From an uncultured Actinomycetes bacterium (GTDB lineage Bacteria > Actinomycetota > Thermoleophilia > Solirubrobacterales > 70-9), in NCBI GenBank assembly GCA_946886425.1, contig CAMPIP010000030.1:1-17822 (forward strand): a DNA stretch of 17,822 nt. Direction: 5' to 3'. The position numbers and the translations under genes are program-made. The stretch's first letter is position 1. Every line of letters starts with the position of its first letter. A model generated the notes under the pieces. The model was not told where the DNA came from, ran no database searches, and worked only from the letters and a program-made list of their open reading frames with translations. Below are positions 1 to 8,451 of the stretch, piece by piece.

Positions 1-20
1 ATCATCAAGTGCTTGCGCAT
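1..20 (-). CDS. Possible start of an unknown gene, cut by the window edge
   Basis: On the minus strand an ATG at 20-18 opens a frame that reads MRKHLM before the window ends. It is preceded by a purine-rich stretch: GGAG about 12 bases upstream and AGGG two bases upstream of the ATG, so a ribosome binding site is plausible. Nothing can be said about the product from six residues. If real, it is co-oriented with and about 155 bp downstream of the TetR-type gene, which would make it a candidate target or partner of that regulator. Low confidence because only the start is visible. Confidence 0.25.
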
Positions 21-176
21 TTCCCTATATCTCTCCTTTGCGGCCTGCCCGTCGGAGCCTGAGCCGTCGAAAACTTGCGTGGAACTATCTCTCCAGCGGG
101 TCAAACTACCACCCCCTGCTCGTCAATAAACCCGTCGCAACGCGCAAAAGAGCGCCTTAACAACTTTGCTTGCAGC
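21..176. other. AT-richer intergenic stretch downstream of the TetR gene
   Basis: I find no supported gene here. The composition is close to 50-55% G+C by eye, distinctly lower than the flanking coding DNA, as expected for a regulatory spacer. On the minus strand it contains two -35-like boxes, TTGACG and TTGACC, about 22 bases apart, but neither has a convincing -10 at 16-18 bases. A short GCGC-containing hairpin lies just after the TetR stop and is too weak to call a terminator. Confidence 0.4.
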
Positions 177-866
177 TCAACCCTCGATCATCGAGAGTCG
201 CACGCGCTCACGCTCGGCGGCAGCTCCCTCGGCGCCGAGGAAGGGCAGCGTGATCCAAAACATCAGATCCGGCAGGCGGCTGGGCAGCCGCGCCGCCGCG
301 CCGTGGAGGATCTCGCTGTAGAGCAGCTCGTTGACCCCCCCGGCCAGCGAGAGCGAGGTGATCCCGGGCAGCTCGACCGCCGTCTCGGCCCGCCCCGCCT
401 CCAGGAAGCCGGTGAACTGGCGGAGCGCCGCGTCGCGGCGGGCCAGCGCCTTCGGGCCGGCGGCGAGGACCTCGACGATCGCGAAGCGGGCCTCGTCCGG
501 GTGCTCGGCGAGATGCTGGAGCAAGGCCCCCAGGCCGGCGGCGACCCGCTCCGCCCACGGCGCTCCCTGCTTGGTCTCGAAGCCTTCGGCGGTGTCGCTC
601 AAAAGGTTGCCGAGGAGGACGTCGTAGGCGGCGAGAAAGCAGTCCTCCTTGCTGTCGAACAGTTCGTAGAAGGTCTTGCGGGAGACGCCGGCGACGCCGA
701 TCACGTCGACGACCCGGGTCTCCGGGTAGCCACGCTCGGAGACGACCTCGATCATCGCCTGGTGTATGCGGTTGCGCTGGGATTCGGTTACCGCCTCCCT
801 CGGTAGACCGTGTCTCCCCCTCGGCAGCCGTTCGTTCAACTTGGCTGCACGTCTATTTGAAGCCAC
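177..866 (-). CDS. TetR/AcrR-family transcriptional regulator
   Basis: A 229-residue protein of normal TetR length. After a basic N-terminal tail of about 28 residues comes a TetR_N DNA-binding domain: TESQRNRIHQAMIEVVSERG, then a helix-turn-helix around residues 51-70 with the family signature VAGVSRKTFYELF and the following DSKEDCFLAAYD. The rest is an alpha-helical ligand-binding/dimerisation domain that cannot be assigned a ligand. I take GTG at 866 as the start: there is no Shine-Dalgarno sequence, but a TACAGT box lies 6 bases upstream, which suits a leaderless transcript. It is divergent from the lipoprotein gene at 989, with a 122-bp shared upstream region, so it may control itself, that lipoprotein or the gene at the left window edge. 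Family assignment is firm; the target is not known. Confidence 0.93.
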   Translation of the reverse strand: MASNRRAAKLNERLPRGRHGLPREAVTESQRNRIHQAMIEVVSERGYPETRVVDVIGVAGVSRKTFYELFDSKEDCFLAAYDVLLGNLLSDTAEGFETKQGAPWAERVAAGLGALLQHLAEHPDEARFAIVEVLAAGPKALARRDAALRQFTGFLEAGRAETAVELPGITSLSLAGGVNELLYSEILHGAAARLPSRLPDLMFWITLPFLGAEGAAAERERVRLSMIEG

Positions 867-872
867 ATCGAG

Positions 873-878
873 ACTGTA
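873..878 (-). promoter_or_regulatory. Candidate -10 box of the TetR gene
   Basis: TACAGT on the minus strand, 6 bases upstream of the GTG start at 866. It fits TANNNT and the spacing would place the transcript start at or next to the start codon. There is no recognisable -35. It is one of several similar cases in this window. Confidence 0.35.
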
Positions 879-957
879 GACCAGAAGAGCCCTCGCCGCC
901 CACTGCTGTACCGGTGAGTACCCAGATCGTGCGGAGCTCCTTTCGGCCTTCCTTCCC

Positions 958-963
958 TAATAT
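958..963 (+). promoter_or_regulatory. Candidate -10 box of the lipoprotein gene
   Basis: TAATAT stands out in otherwise GC-rich DNA, 26 bases before the chosen GTG start at 989. A transcript starting about 7 bases downstream would carry a short leader including the GGGAGGG ribosome binding site at 976-982. No clear -35 is visible. Confidence 0.4.
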
Positions 964-988
964 CCGGCGACCGATGGGAGGGACTGCT

Positions 989-1627
989 GTGAAGACCTTG
1001 TCGACGGCTGCCATCGCCGTGCTGCTCGCATTTGCCCTGGTCGCGTGCGGGGGCGGGGACGACGAGACCACCGCCACCACGGCGAGGGGCACCACGACTA
1101 CCGAGGGCACCACCACCGCTCCCCGGGGCGGCGAGGACAGCGGCAACGGGAAACAGGCCGGTGACGACAGCGGTGGCGACTCCAGCGCCGGAGAAGGCAG
1201 TGCCGCCTTCCGGACTGCCGGCGGCGACAACAGCATCCAGAACTACGGCGAGGAGGCCGACGCCGAGGAGCTCGAAGCCGCCGAAGCGTCCCTCGTCGCC
1301 TACCTGGAAGCACGTGCCGACGCCGATTGGAAGGCGAGCTGCCAATACCTGGCCGAAGCCGCCACGCAACCGCTCCAGCAGCTCGCCGAATCCTCGCCGA
1401 AACTGAAAGGCAAGAGCTGCGCCGCGATCATCGGGGCCCTCTCCGCGCCGATCCCGCGCTCCTCGCGAGCCAACCCGGTCACCGCGGGGGTCGCCAGCCT
1501 CCGCGTCGAGGGCGACCGCGGCTTCGCCCTCTTTCACGGCCCCAAGGGCGCCGACTTCTTCGTGCCGATGGTCGAGGAGGACGGCGAGTGGAAGGTCGGC
1601 AGCCTGGCGCCGTCCGAATTCCCCTGA
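989..1627 (+). CDS. Secreted lipoprotein with Thr/Ser/Gly-rich linker, function unknown
   Basis: A 212-residue predicted lipoprotein. It begins with a basic n-region, a hydrophobic stretch and a lipobox (LVAC, Cys at about residue 19) followed by GGGDD, the typical export sequence of actinobacterial lipoproteins. Residues about 25-70 are a low-complexity Thr, Gly, Ser and Asp-rich linker. A compact C-terminal domain follows, starting with SIQNYGEEA and containing two cysteines (WKASC and KGKSC) that could pair, and ending in DGEWKVGSLAP, which resembles small SnoaL/DUF4878-like folds. I chose GTG at 989 because GGGAGGG lies 6 bases upstream and the signal peptide then starts correctly; an in-frame ATG at 974 would add only five residues. 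It is convergent with purA, with 13 bases between stops and no hairpin. I recall similar 'SIQ-G-EA' lipoproteins from Solirubrobacterales, but no function. Confidence 0.85.
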   Translation: MKTLSTAAIAVLLAFALVACGGGDDETTATTARGTTTTEGTTTAPRGGEDSGNGKQAGDDSGGDSSAGEGSAAFRTAGGDNSIQNYGEEADAEELEAAEASLVAYLEARADADWKASCQYLAEAATQPLQQLAESSPKLKGKSCAAIIGALSAPIPRSSRANPVTAGVASLRVEGDRGFALFHGPKGADFFVPMVEEDGEWKVGSLAPSEFP

Positions 1628-1640
1628 GGCGCCGCCGCCG

Positions 1641-3786
<2,146 letters not shown>

Positions 3787-3787
<1 letters not shown>

Positions 3788-5211
3788 CAGAAGTCAGGTC
3801 CCGCCCCGGCGGCGTCGGCGTAGGGCGGCTCCTCGCCGGCCGGCTGCTCGATCGGCGCCTCCTGGTGGGAGTGGTCGGCGAATTTCGGGAAGCGGTCGAG
3901 AAAGACCAGTTGCCTGGTCCCGATCGGGCCGTTCCTGTGCTTGGCGATGATCACGTCCGCCAGGCCGTCCGGCTCCTCGTCGGGGTCGCGGTAGTAGTCG
4001 GCGCGGTAGAGGAATACGACGACGTCGGCGTCCTGCTCGATCTGTCCGGACTCGCGCAGGTCGGAGAGCTGCGGTTTTGGCGGCGTCCGCTGCTCGGGCG
4101 CGCGCGAGAGCTGCGAGATCGCCACCACCGGCACCTCCAGCTCGCGGGCGAGGATCTTCAGCCCACGACTGATCTGCCCGACCTGCTCGACGCGGTTGGC
4201 GCGGTGGTCGTCGGAGCGCATCAGCTGCATGTAGTCGAGGATGATCAGCCCGAGCCCGCCGCGCTCCTGTTCCTGGGCGTGGAGGCGGCGCGCCTTCGCC
4301 CGCAGGTCGAGGATCCCGAGATCAGAGGAGTCGTCGAACCAGAGCGGCGCCTCTTCCAGCTCGTTGCAGGCCCGGAGCACCTTCGGCCATTCGCGTTCGG
4401 TGACCTGACCCTTGCGCAGCTTGTCGCCTGAGATCCGCGCCCGGCAGGCGATAAACCGCTGGGCAAGCTCGACCTCGGACATCTCGAGGGAGAAGAAGGC
4501 GACCGGCTGGTTGTTCTTGACCGCGACGTTTTCGGCGATGTTGGCTACCAGGGCGCTCTTGCCCATCGCCGGGCGGGCGGCGACGATGATCAGGTTGCCG
4601 GGCTGGAAGCCACCGGTGATCGCGTCGATGTCGCGAAACCCGGCCGGCGTTCCGGTCATCTCCATCTCGCCGGTCGAGAGCTTCTCGAGGCGGTCCACCT
4701 CGTCGTGAAGGATGTCGCCGAGAATGCGGAAGTCGCTGGCCTGCTCTTTGTGCGCGACTTCGAAAAGCAGCTTCTCGGCTCGCTCGGAAAGCTCGCGCGG
4801 TTCGCCATCCCGCTCGTTGACCCAGCCCTGGATTTCCTGGCCAGCCCCGAGTAGACGACGGAGCAGCGAGTTCTGCTGGACGATCTCGGCGTAATGCTTG
4901 GCGTTGCCGGCGGCCGGGACCTTGGCGGCCAGCTCGGAGACGTAGTGCTTGCCGCCCGCTTCGTCGATCTGGTTGCGCTGGGTCAGCGACTCGGCGACGG
5001 AGAGCTCGTCGACCGGCTTCGAGGCCGCGTAGAGGTCGTAGACGCAGTCGAAGATCAGCCGGTGGCGGTCGAGGTAGAAGTCGGCTGCATTCAGCTTCAC
5101 TTCGTCGATCACCCGGGTCAGGGTCGGCTCGGAGACCAGCATCGCCCCGAGCACCGATTCCTCCGCCTCGATGTTCTGAGGCGGGACGTGGCTGGTCGTT
5201 GGCTGAGGCAT
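3787..5211 (-). CDS. dnaB: Replicative DNA helicase DnaB
   Basis: The 474-residue hexameric helicase that unwinds DNA ahead of the replisome. The N-terminal domain (PPQNIEAEESVLGAML, residues 10-25, onwards) is the primase-binding collar. A linker leads to the RecA-like motor: TGGFQPGNLIIVAARPAMGK with Walker A at about 211-219, FSLEMS (240-245), Walker B LIILDYMQLM (322-331), ISQLSR (365-370), SDLRESGQIEQDAD (383-396) and the KHRNGP arginine-finger region (424-429). Length is normal and there is no intein, which is a frequent invader of dnaB. The acidic C-terminal tail ends in GPDF. ATG at 5211 starts the conserved N-terminus; AGAGAG sits immediately upstream. It follows a 62-bp gap after the membrane-protein gene and its TGA overlaps the next ATG. 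Confidence 0.98.
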
Positions 5212-5220
5212 CTCTCTAGT

Positions 5221-5268
5221 TAAGGCGCCGACCCGGCGGCAGGGGCCGAGATCGGCGAGGTTGCCTTA
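5221..5268 (-). other. Weak stem-loop in the dnaB leader
   Basis: TAAGGC (5221-5226) and GCCTTA (5263-5268) are inverted repeats that close a GC-rich interval containing a second pair, GCCGA (5227-5231) and TCGGC (5252-5256). It lies between the upstream membrane-protein stop and the dnaB start, so it could be a weak terminator or a leader structure. There is no T-run. It could also be chance in GC-rich DNA. Confidence 0.25.
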
Positions 5269-5273
5269 GACAA

Positions 5274-5990
5274 TCAGAGCCCGGCACCGGCGGCCACGGG
5301 CGTTCCTGCAACTGCCGGAGAAAGCAGTTGCCGCTCACCGCGCCGCAGCATCCGCAGGGTGATGATCGCGATGCTGAGGATCGCCGTGGCGCCGAAGCTG
5401 AGCTGGACGGAGAGCAGGCCCTCGCGGGTCCAGTAGACGTCCCTCAGGTCCAACAGAAGGGCCGCCTCGTCGAAGGTGAGGCCGATTCCGACGCCCATCG
5501 GCACCGCCAGCCGCTGCTCGAGCTCGTCATCGTCGGTCAGCAGCGCCACAGTCCCGGCCGTGAAGGCGAGCAGGATGCCCGGCACGAAGTGGTGGATGTG
5601 GCGGCCGCCGACGCGGACGTTCCCGAACGGCCACCAGCGGTCGCGGATCCCCCAGGTCGAGACGCGGACCAGGGTGAAGGAGCCGAGGAAGCCGGCCAGC
5701 AGGTTGAAGAGGACGGTCTCGGCCCGCGGCGCCGCGACGTAGCCGCGGACGGCGACCGCGGCGGTGTCGACGGCGGCCGCGGGGGCGGCCTCGAAGAGCG
5801 GCTCGTGGTCCTGGCGCTGGTGCGCGCGGCGGCGCAGCATCCGCGCGAACTGGTCGGCCATCACGGCGCCGGCGCCGCCCAGGGCGACGACGGCGAGCCC
5901 GACCGTGGCCCGCTCGGCGCGGGCCCAGCCGAAGCGCGTGCGGGCGCGAGCGCGGCGGCGGATCCGGGTCGGCAGGCGCGGCGAGAGCAT
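5274..5990 (-). CDS. Multi-pass membrane protein with HIHH and DEAALLLD motifs, function unknown
   Basis: A 238-residue integral membrane protein. Very basic N-terminus (residues 1-28), then hydrophobic segments at about 29-47, 92-110, 133-152, 162-180 and 195-214. Two striking conserved-looking motifs lie inside or at the edge of membrane segments: GGRHIHHFVPG (His131, 133, 134) and GLTFDEAALLLDLRDVYW (Asp174, Glu175, Asp181, Asp184). Together they could form a metal or active site, but that is inference. I recall similar uncharacterised actinobacterial membrane proteins and cannot name a function. ATG at 5990 is the first good start. It sits between rplI (45-bp gap with a small GC hairpin at about 6007-6022) and dnaB, co-directional with both, so it is probably cotranscribed with housekeeping genes. 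Confidence 0.85.
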   Translation of the reverse strand: MLSPRLPTRIRRRARARTRFGWARAERATVGLAVVALGGAGAVMADQFARMLRRRAHQRQDHEPLFEAAPAAAVDTAAVAVRGYVAAPRAETVLFNLLAGFLGSFTLVRVSTWGIRDRWWPFGNVRVGGRHIHHFVPGILLAFTAGTVALLTDDDELEQRLAVPMGVGIGLTFDEAALLLDLRDVYWTREGLLSVQLSFGATAILSIAIITLRMLRRGERQLLSPAVAGTPVAAGAGL

Positions 5991-6035
5991 CGCCCGAGCC
6001 TAGCGACGCCGCCGACCGCGGCGGTGGGGAGGGGC

Positions 6036-6488
6036 TTACTTCTCCTCGGCGATGATCGTCTTCACGGCGGCGACGGTGCCGTCGGAGAGCTCGATCTCGA
6101 CCATGAAGGTGCCGATTTCGCGCAGCGGCTGCTCGAGCCGGACCTGGCGTTTGTCGATCCGCAGGTCGCGGGCCTCGACCAGCGCGTCGACGATCTCGCG
6201 GGCGCCGACCGAGCCGAACAGCTTGCCGTCCTCGCCGGCACGCTGGTGGATCGTGAGGACGGTTTTGCCGAGCAGCCCGGCAGCCTGCGTTTCGCGTTCG
6301 CGGCGACGTTCCTCGGCCTTTTCGGCCGCCTCGAGACGGCGCTGCGCTTCCTCCAGCGCGGCCGGGGTGGCCGGCTGAGCCAGCTTGCGCGGAATCAGGA
6401 AGTTGCGCAGGTAGCCGGGGGCGACGTCGATCGCCTGACCGCGCTCCCCGAGCGACTCGACGTCCTGCAGCAGGATCGCCTGCGCCAT
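6036..6488 (-). CDS. rplI: 50S ribosomal protein L9
   Basis: 150 residues, normal length. The N-terminal rRNA-binding domain has the family motif VAPGYLRNFLIPRKLA (22-37), followed by the long exposed helix that links the two globes (about 40-75, rich in Ala, Glu and Arg) and the C-terminal domain (about 76-149, GKLFGSVGAREI and a final DGTVAAVKTIIAEEK). Its ATG overlaps the rpsR stop by one base (TGATG) and GGAGAG lies within the end of rpsR, so the two are translationally coupled. It stops with TAA, unusual for this GC content, consistent with a highly expressed gene. The order rpsF-ssb-rpsR-rplI is the classic bacterial one. Confidence 0.98.
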   Translation of the reverse strand: MAQAILLQDVESLGERGQAIDVAPGYLRNFLIPRKLAQPATPAALEEAQRRLEAAEKAEERRRERETQAAGLLGKTVLTIHQRAGEDGKLFGSVGAREIVDALVEARDLRIDKRQVRLEQPLREIGTFMVEIELSDGTVAAVKTIIAEEK

Positions 6489-6754
6489 CAGCGCTCTCCG
6501 ACGTAGGGAAGCAGGGCGATCTCGCGCGCCCGCTTCACCGCCACCGAAAGCTGCCGCTGGTGACGGCGGGAAAGACCGGTGACCCGCCGTCCGCGCGTCT
6601 TCCCCTTGTCGGAGAGGAAGCGCCGCAGCAGGTTGAGGTCCTTGTAGTCGACCGTCTCGGCGTTGACCCGCGTGTACTTGCGCGGGCGGGTGCGGTCCTG
6701 GCCGCGACGACCGCGGCGGGGACTGCTCGTAGAAGACTCTCTAGCTCGTGCCAT
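6488..6754 (-). CDS. rpsR: 30S ribosomal protein S18
   Basis: 88 residues. The conserved core is [17 protein letters not shown]...[30 protein letters not shown], covering residues about 36-86. The N-terminal tail is Arg/Ser-rich, and the cysteines found in zinc-binding S18 paralogues are absent (no Cys at all), so this is the zinc-independent type. S18 binds S6 in the 30S platform; the S6 gene is first in the same operon. ATG at 6754 is the only reasonable start; an AGGA at 6769-6766 is a possible but distant ribosome binding site (11 bases). The start codon lies within the 3' arm of a perfect hairpin, listed separately. Confidence 0.97.
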   Translation of the reverse strand: MARARESSTSSPRRGRRGQDRTRPRKYTRVNAETVDYKDLNLLRRFLSDKGKTRGRRVTGLSRRHQRQLSVAVKRAREIALLPYVGER

Positions 6755-6792
6755 TGGGCGCGGAATCCTACAGAAGCCGCGCCCAATGGCAC
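6748..6792 (-). promoter_or_regulatory. Perfect 16-bp stem-loop occluding the rpsR start codon
   Basis: Bases 6748-6763 and 6777-6792 are perfect inverted repeats (16 bp each) around a 13-base loop (6764-6776). In the mRNA the 5' arm begins 7 bases after the ssb stop codon. The loop carries UAGGA, the likely rpsR ribosome binding sequence, and the 3' arm contains CCCAAUGGCAC, so the rpsR AUG itself (6754-6752) is paired. No U-tract follows, which argues against a standard intrinsic terminator. Possible roles: translational repression of rpsR-rplI, an autoregulatory site for S18 or S6:S18, or an mRNA processing site. Confidence 0.75.
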
Positions 6793-6799
6793 TTCAGGG

Positions 6800-7300
6800 C
6801 TAGAAGGGGATGTCGTCTTCGCTGCCGCCTCCGCCGCCGCCCGAGGGCGCGCCGGCGAAGTCGGAGGTGTCGGCGGGGACGTCGCTCTGGGGGCTGAAGC
6901 CGCCGCCGTTCCCACCGTTGCCGCCGTTCCCGCCATTGCCCGGGCCGCCGCCGGCGCCGTCACGGGAGCCGAGGAACTGGACCGTGTTGGCGATGATCTC
7001 GACGCTCTGCCGTTTGTTCCCGGACTGGTCGTCCCACTCGCGCCAGTCGAGCCGGCCTTCGATCGCCACCGGGCGGCCCTTCGACAGGTAATTGGCGCAG
7101 TTCTCGCCCTGCGCGCCCCAGACCGTGACGTCGAAGTAGTTCGGCTTGTCGATCCATTCGCCCGACTGTCCGTCTTTGCGGCGGCTGTTGACCGCCACCC
7201 GCAGCTTGCAGATTGAAGTTCCGCCCCCGGTGCTGCGCAGCTCGGGGTCCCGGGTCAGGTTCCCGGTGATGACCACAACGTTCACGTTCGAAGCCGCCAA
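6800..7300 (-). CDS. ssb: Single-stranded DNA-binding protein
   Basis: 166 residues. The OB fold spans about 1-112 (VVVITGNLTRDPELRST, then NYFDVTVWGAQGENCANYLSKG and RPVAIEGRLDWREWDD). It is followed by a glycine-rich, low-complexity linker (repeated GGNGGNGG) and the acidic tip SEDDIPF that recruits replication and repair partners. It coats single-stranded DNA during replication. I choose TTG at 7300: AGAGGAG lies 9 bases upstream, whereas an in-frame TTG at 7309 would touch that site. It is the second gene of the rpsF operon. The 109-bp spacer from rpsF holds small GC-rich hairpins (CCCC-GA-GGGG near 7365-7380) and a possible internal -10, TAGACT, at about 7337-7342, so ssb may also be expressed on its own. 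Confidence 0.97.
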   Translation of the reverse strand: MAASNVNVVVITGNLTRDPELRSTGGGTSICKLRVAVNSRRKDGQSGEWIDKPNYFDVTVWGAQGENCANYLSKGRPVAIEGRLDWREWDDQSGNKRQSVEIIANTVQFLGSRDGAGGGPGNGGNGGNGGNGGGFSPQSDVPADTSDFAGAPSGGGGGGSEDDIPF

Positions 7301-7409
7301 GGCTCTCAACTCCTCTGAAATCGTTTGCTGGACCTCAGTCTAAGAGCGGCAGCGGCGCGATCCCTCCCCCTCGGGGCGGGCATTTCCGCAAACAGCGGGG
7401 GTAAGTCGG

Positions 7410-7808
7410 CTACTCGCCGGACTCGTCGGCGGCGCCGTCGCCGCTCTCCTCGCGGGCGCCGGTGCGCTCGCGAGGACCCGGGGCGGCAACCGCGGGCGGC
7501 ACGATCACCGGCGCGTCGGGATCGACTTTGAAGATCCGGAAGCGCATCACGCCGTCGGCGATCTTCAGGTTGTGGTCGAGCGAGTCGAGCAGCTCGCTGG
7601 GCGCCTCGAAGCGGAACCAGCGGTAGTCGGCCTCGGTGCGGCGGTCGATCTCGTAAGCCATCTTCCGCAAGCCCCAGACGTTCTCGTGTTTGAGGGCGCC
7701 GCTGGCCTCGATCTGGCCACGGGCCTCCTGCGCCAGCGCGTCGCGCGCGGGGGCGTCCAGCTGGGGATCCAGCATCAAAACAAGCTCGTATTCGCGTGGG
7801 GCTGCCAA
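7410..7808 (-). CDS. rpsF: 30S ribosomal protein S6
   Basis: 132 residues. The S6 ferredoxin-like fold is clear: REYELVLMLDPQLD at the start, NVWGLRKMAYEI near residue 43, RTEADYRWFRFEAP near 57 and IADGVMRFRIFKVD near 83. The C-terminus (about 99-132) is an Ala/Pro/Glu-rich acidic tail, longer than in typical S6. An in-frame TAG lies four codons upstream of TTG 7808 and the first in-frame ATG would delete the first beta strand, so the TTG is essentially the only possible start. There is no Shine-Dalgarno sequence, odd for a ribosomal protein gene. It leads the ribosomal/replication operon. Confidence 0.97.
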   Translation of the reverse strand: MAAPREYELVLMLDPQLDAPARDALAQEARGQIEASGALKHENVWGLRKMAYEIDRRTEADYRWFRFEAPSELLDSLDHNLKIADGVMRFRIFKVDPDAPVIVPPAVAAPGPRERTGAREESGDGAADESGE

Positions 7809-7819
7809 AGCGGCGAGGG

Positions 7820-7825
7820 ACTATA
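7820..7825 (-). promoter_or_regulatory. Candidate -10 box of the rpsF operon
   Basis: TATAGT on the minus strand, 11 bases upstream of the TTG start of rpsF. It is close to consensus TATAAT. A start about 7 bases downstream would leave a leader of only 3-5 bases. No good -35 at 16-18 bases is visible. Confidence 0.45.
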
Positions 7826-7849
7826 GGGCAGTTCGAAACGTCGGGGTGG

Positions 7850-7964
7850 CCCGAGGGGCGGATACCCCTCCTCTCTCAACTTGCTTCGGTGGATCGTGAG
7901 GAGCAGTCCTAGAGCCGGCTGCCGAAGAAGTACAAGCCGTTCGGAGGGGTATCCGCCCCTCGGG
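7850..7964. repeat. 115-bp inverted-repeat element (REPIN-like), possible terminator
   Basis: Bases 7850-7871 and 7943-7964 are perfect 22-bp inverted repeats separated by 71 bp. Each arm is itself a palindrome: GAGGGG and CCCCTC flank a six-base loop (7853-7870 and 7944-7961). The spacer holds a shorter nested pair, CTTCGG (7884-7889) with CCGAAG (7922-7927), and the palindrome AGCCGGCT (7913-7920). The layout of two short palindromes in inverted orientation is that of REPIN/BIME elements. The stop codon of the proline-rich gene (7965-7967) abuts the right arm and rpsF starts 42 bp beyond the left arm, so the element lies exactly between two co-directional transcription units and could end the first. 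There is no T-run. Confidence 0.75.
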
Positions 7965-8408
7965 TCAGCGCGGAGCGAACTCCACTGATCCGTCGCTGGT
8001 GGGGGGTGGCTCGGGCGGTGGAGGCGCCGCCGGCGCAGTCGCGGGTTCGGGCGCGGGCGATGGCGTTGGTTCCGGCGATGGCGTTGGTTCCGGCGATGGC
8101 GTTGGTTCCGGCGGGAGCGGGCTCGGCGTCGGGGGAGCGGGCGCCGGTCCTGCCTCCCGCCGCTTCGGGACTTTCCGAGCCCGCCGAGTGGGTGCGGTCG
8201 TCTTTTGGTCCGGATAGCGACCCAAACCTCGACCGCGCTCGCTCGGCACCCCCCGCGGCAGCCCCCGCGGCAGCCCCACGTCCGGGCCCAGCGGCGGCGG
8301 CTCCGGAGGCGCCAACAGCCCGGGGCCGAACCGCAGCACCGCCAGCGCCGCGACCACGGCGATCGCACCCTTCCAGGCAGCCCGCCAACGGATCCGCACG
8401 CCTCGCAT
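7965..8408 (-). CDS. Small proline-rich membrane-anchored protein, function unknown
   Basis: 147 residues. A basic N-terminus and one hydrophobic segment (about 12-32, AWKGAIAVVAALAVLRFG) are followed by an extended Pro, Glu, Thr, Ser and Ala-rich region with three perfect repeats of the unit PTPSPE (about 101-121). It looks like a single-pass anchor with a rigid, wall-spanning tail. No domain is recognised. Among overlapping frames this one is preferred because it gives a coherent anchor plus linker and an ATG (8408) 43 bp after the GT20 stop; ribosome binding signals are weak. Its stop abuts the inverted-repeat element. It could be a cell-wall spanning structural or anchoring protein; moderately sure that it is coding. 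Confidence 0.6.
   Translation of the reverse strand: MRGVRIRWRAAWKGAIAVVAALAVLRFGPGLLAPPEPPPLGPDVGLPRGLPRGVPSERGRGLGRYPDQKTTAPTRRARKVPKRREAGPAPAPPTPSPLPPEPTPSPEPTPSPEPTPSPAPEPATAPAAPPPPEPPPTSDGSVEFAPR
8059..8112. repeat. 18-bp tandem repeat, three perfect copies
   Basis: The unit GATGGCGTTGGTTCCGGC occurs three times without mismatch, within the proline-rich gene, encoding the six-residue proline repeat on the minus strand. Perfect DNA identity over all three copies suggests recent duplication or slippage, so copy number may vary between strains. Confidence 0.9.
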
Positions 8409-8451
8409 CCACCGCTAAGGGCCGAGAAAGGGCGGTCTCGCCCCCCGACCC

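Noticed and set aside
8059..8112. CRISPR-like array
   Set aside because: Three 18-bp copies are directly adjacent without spacers and encode a proline repeat; no cas genes nearby.
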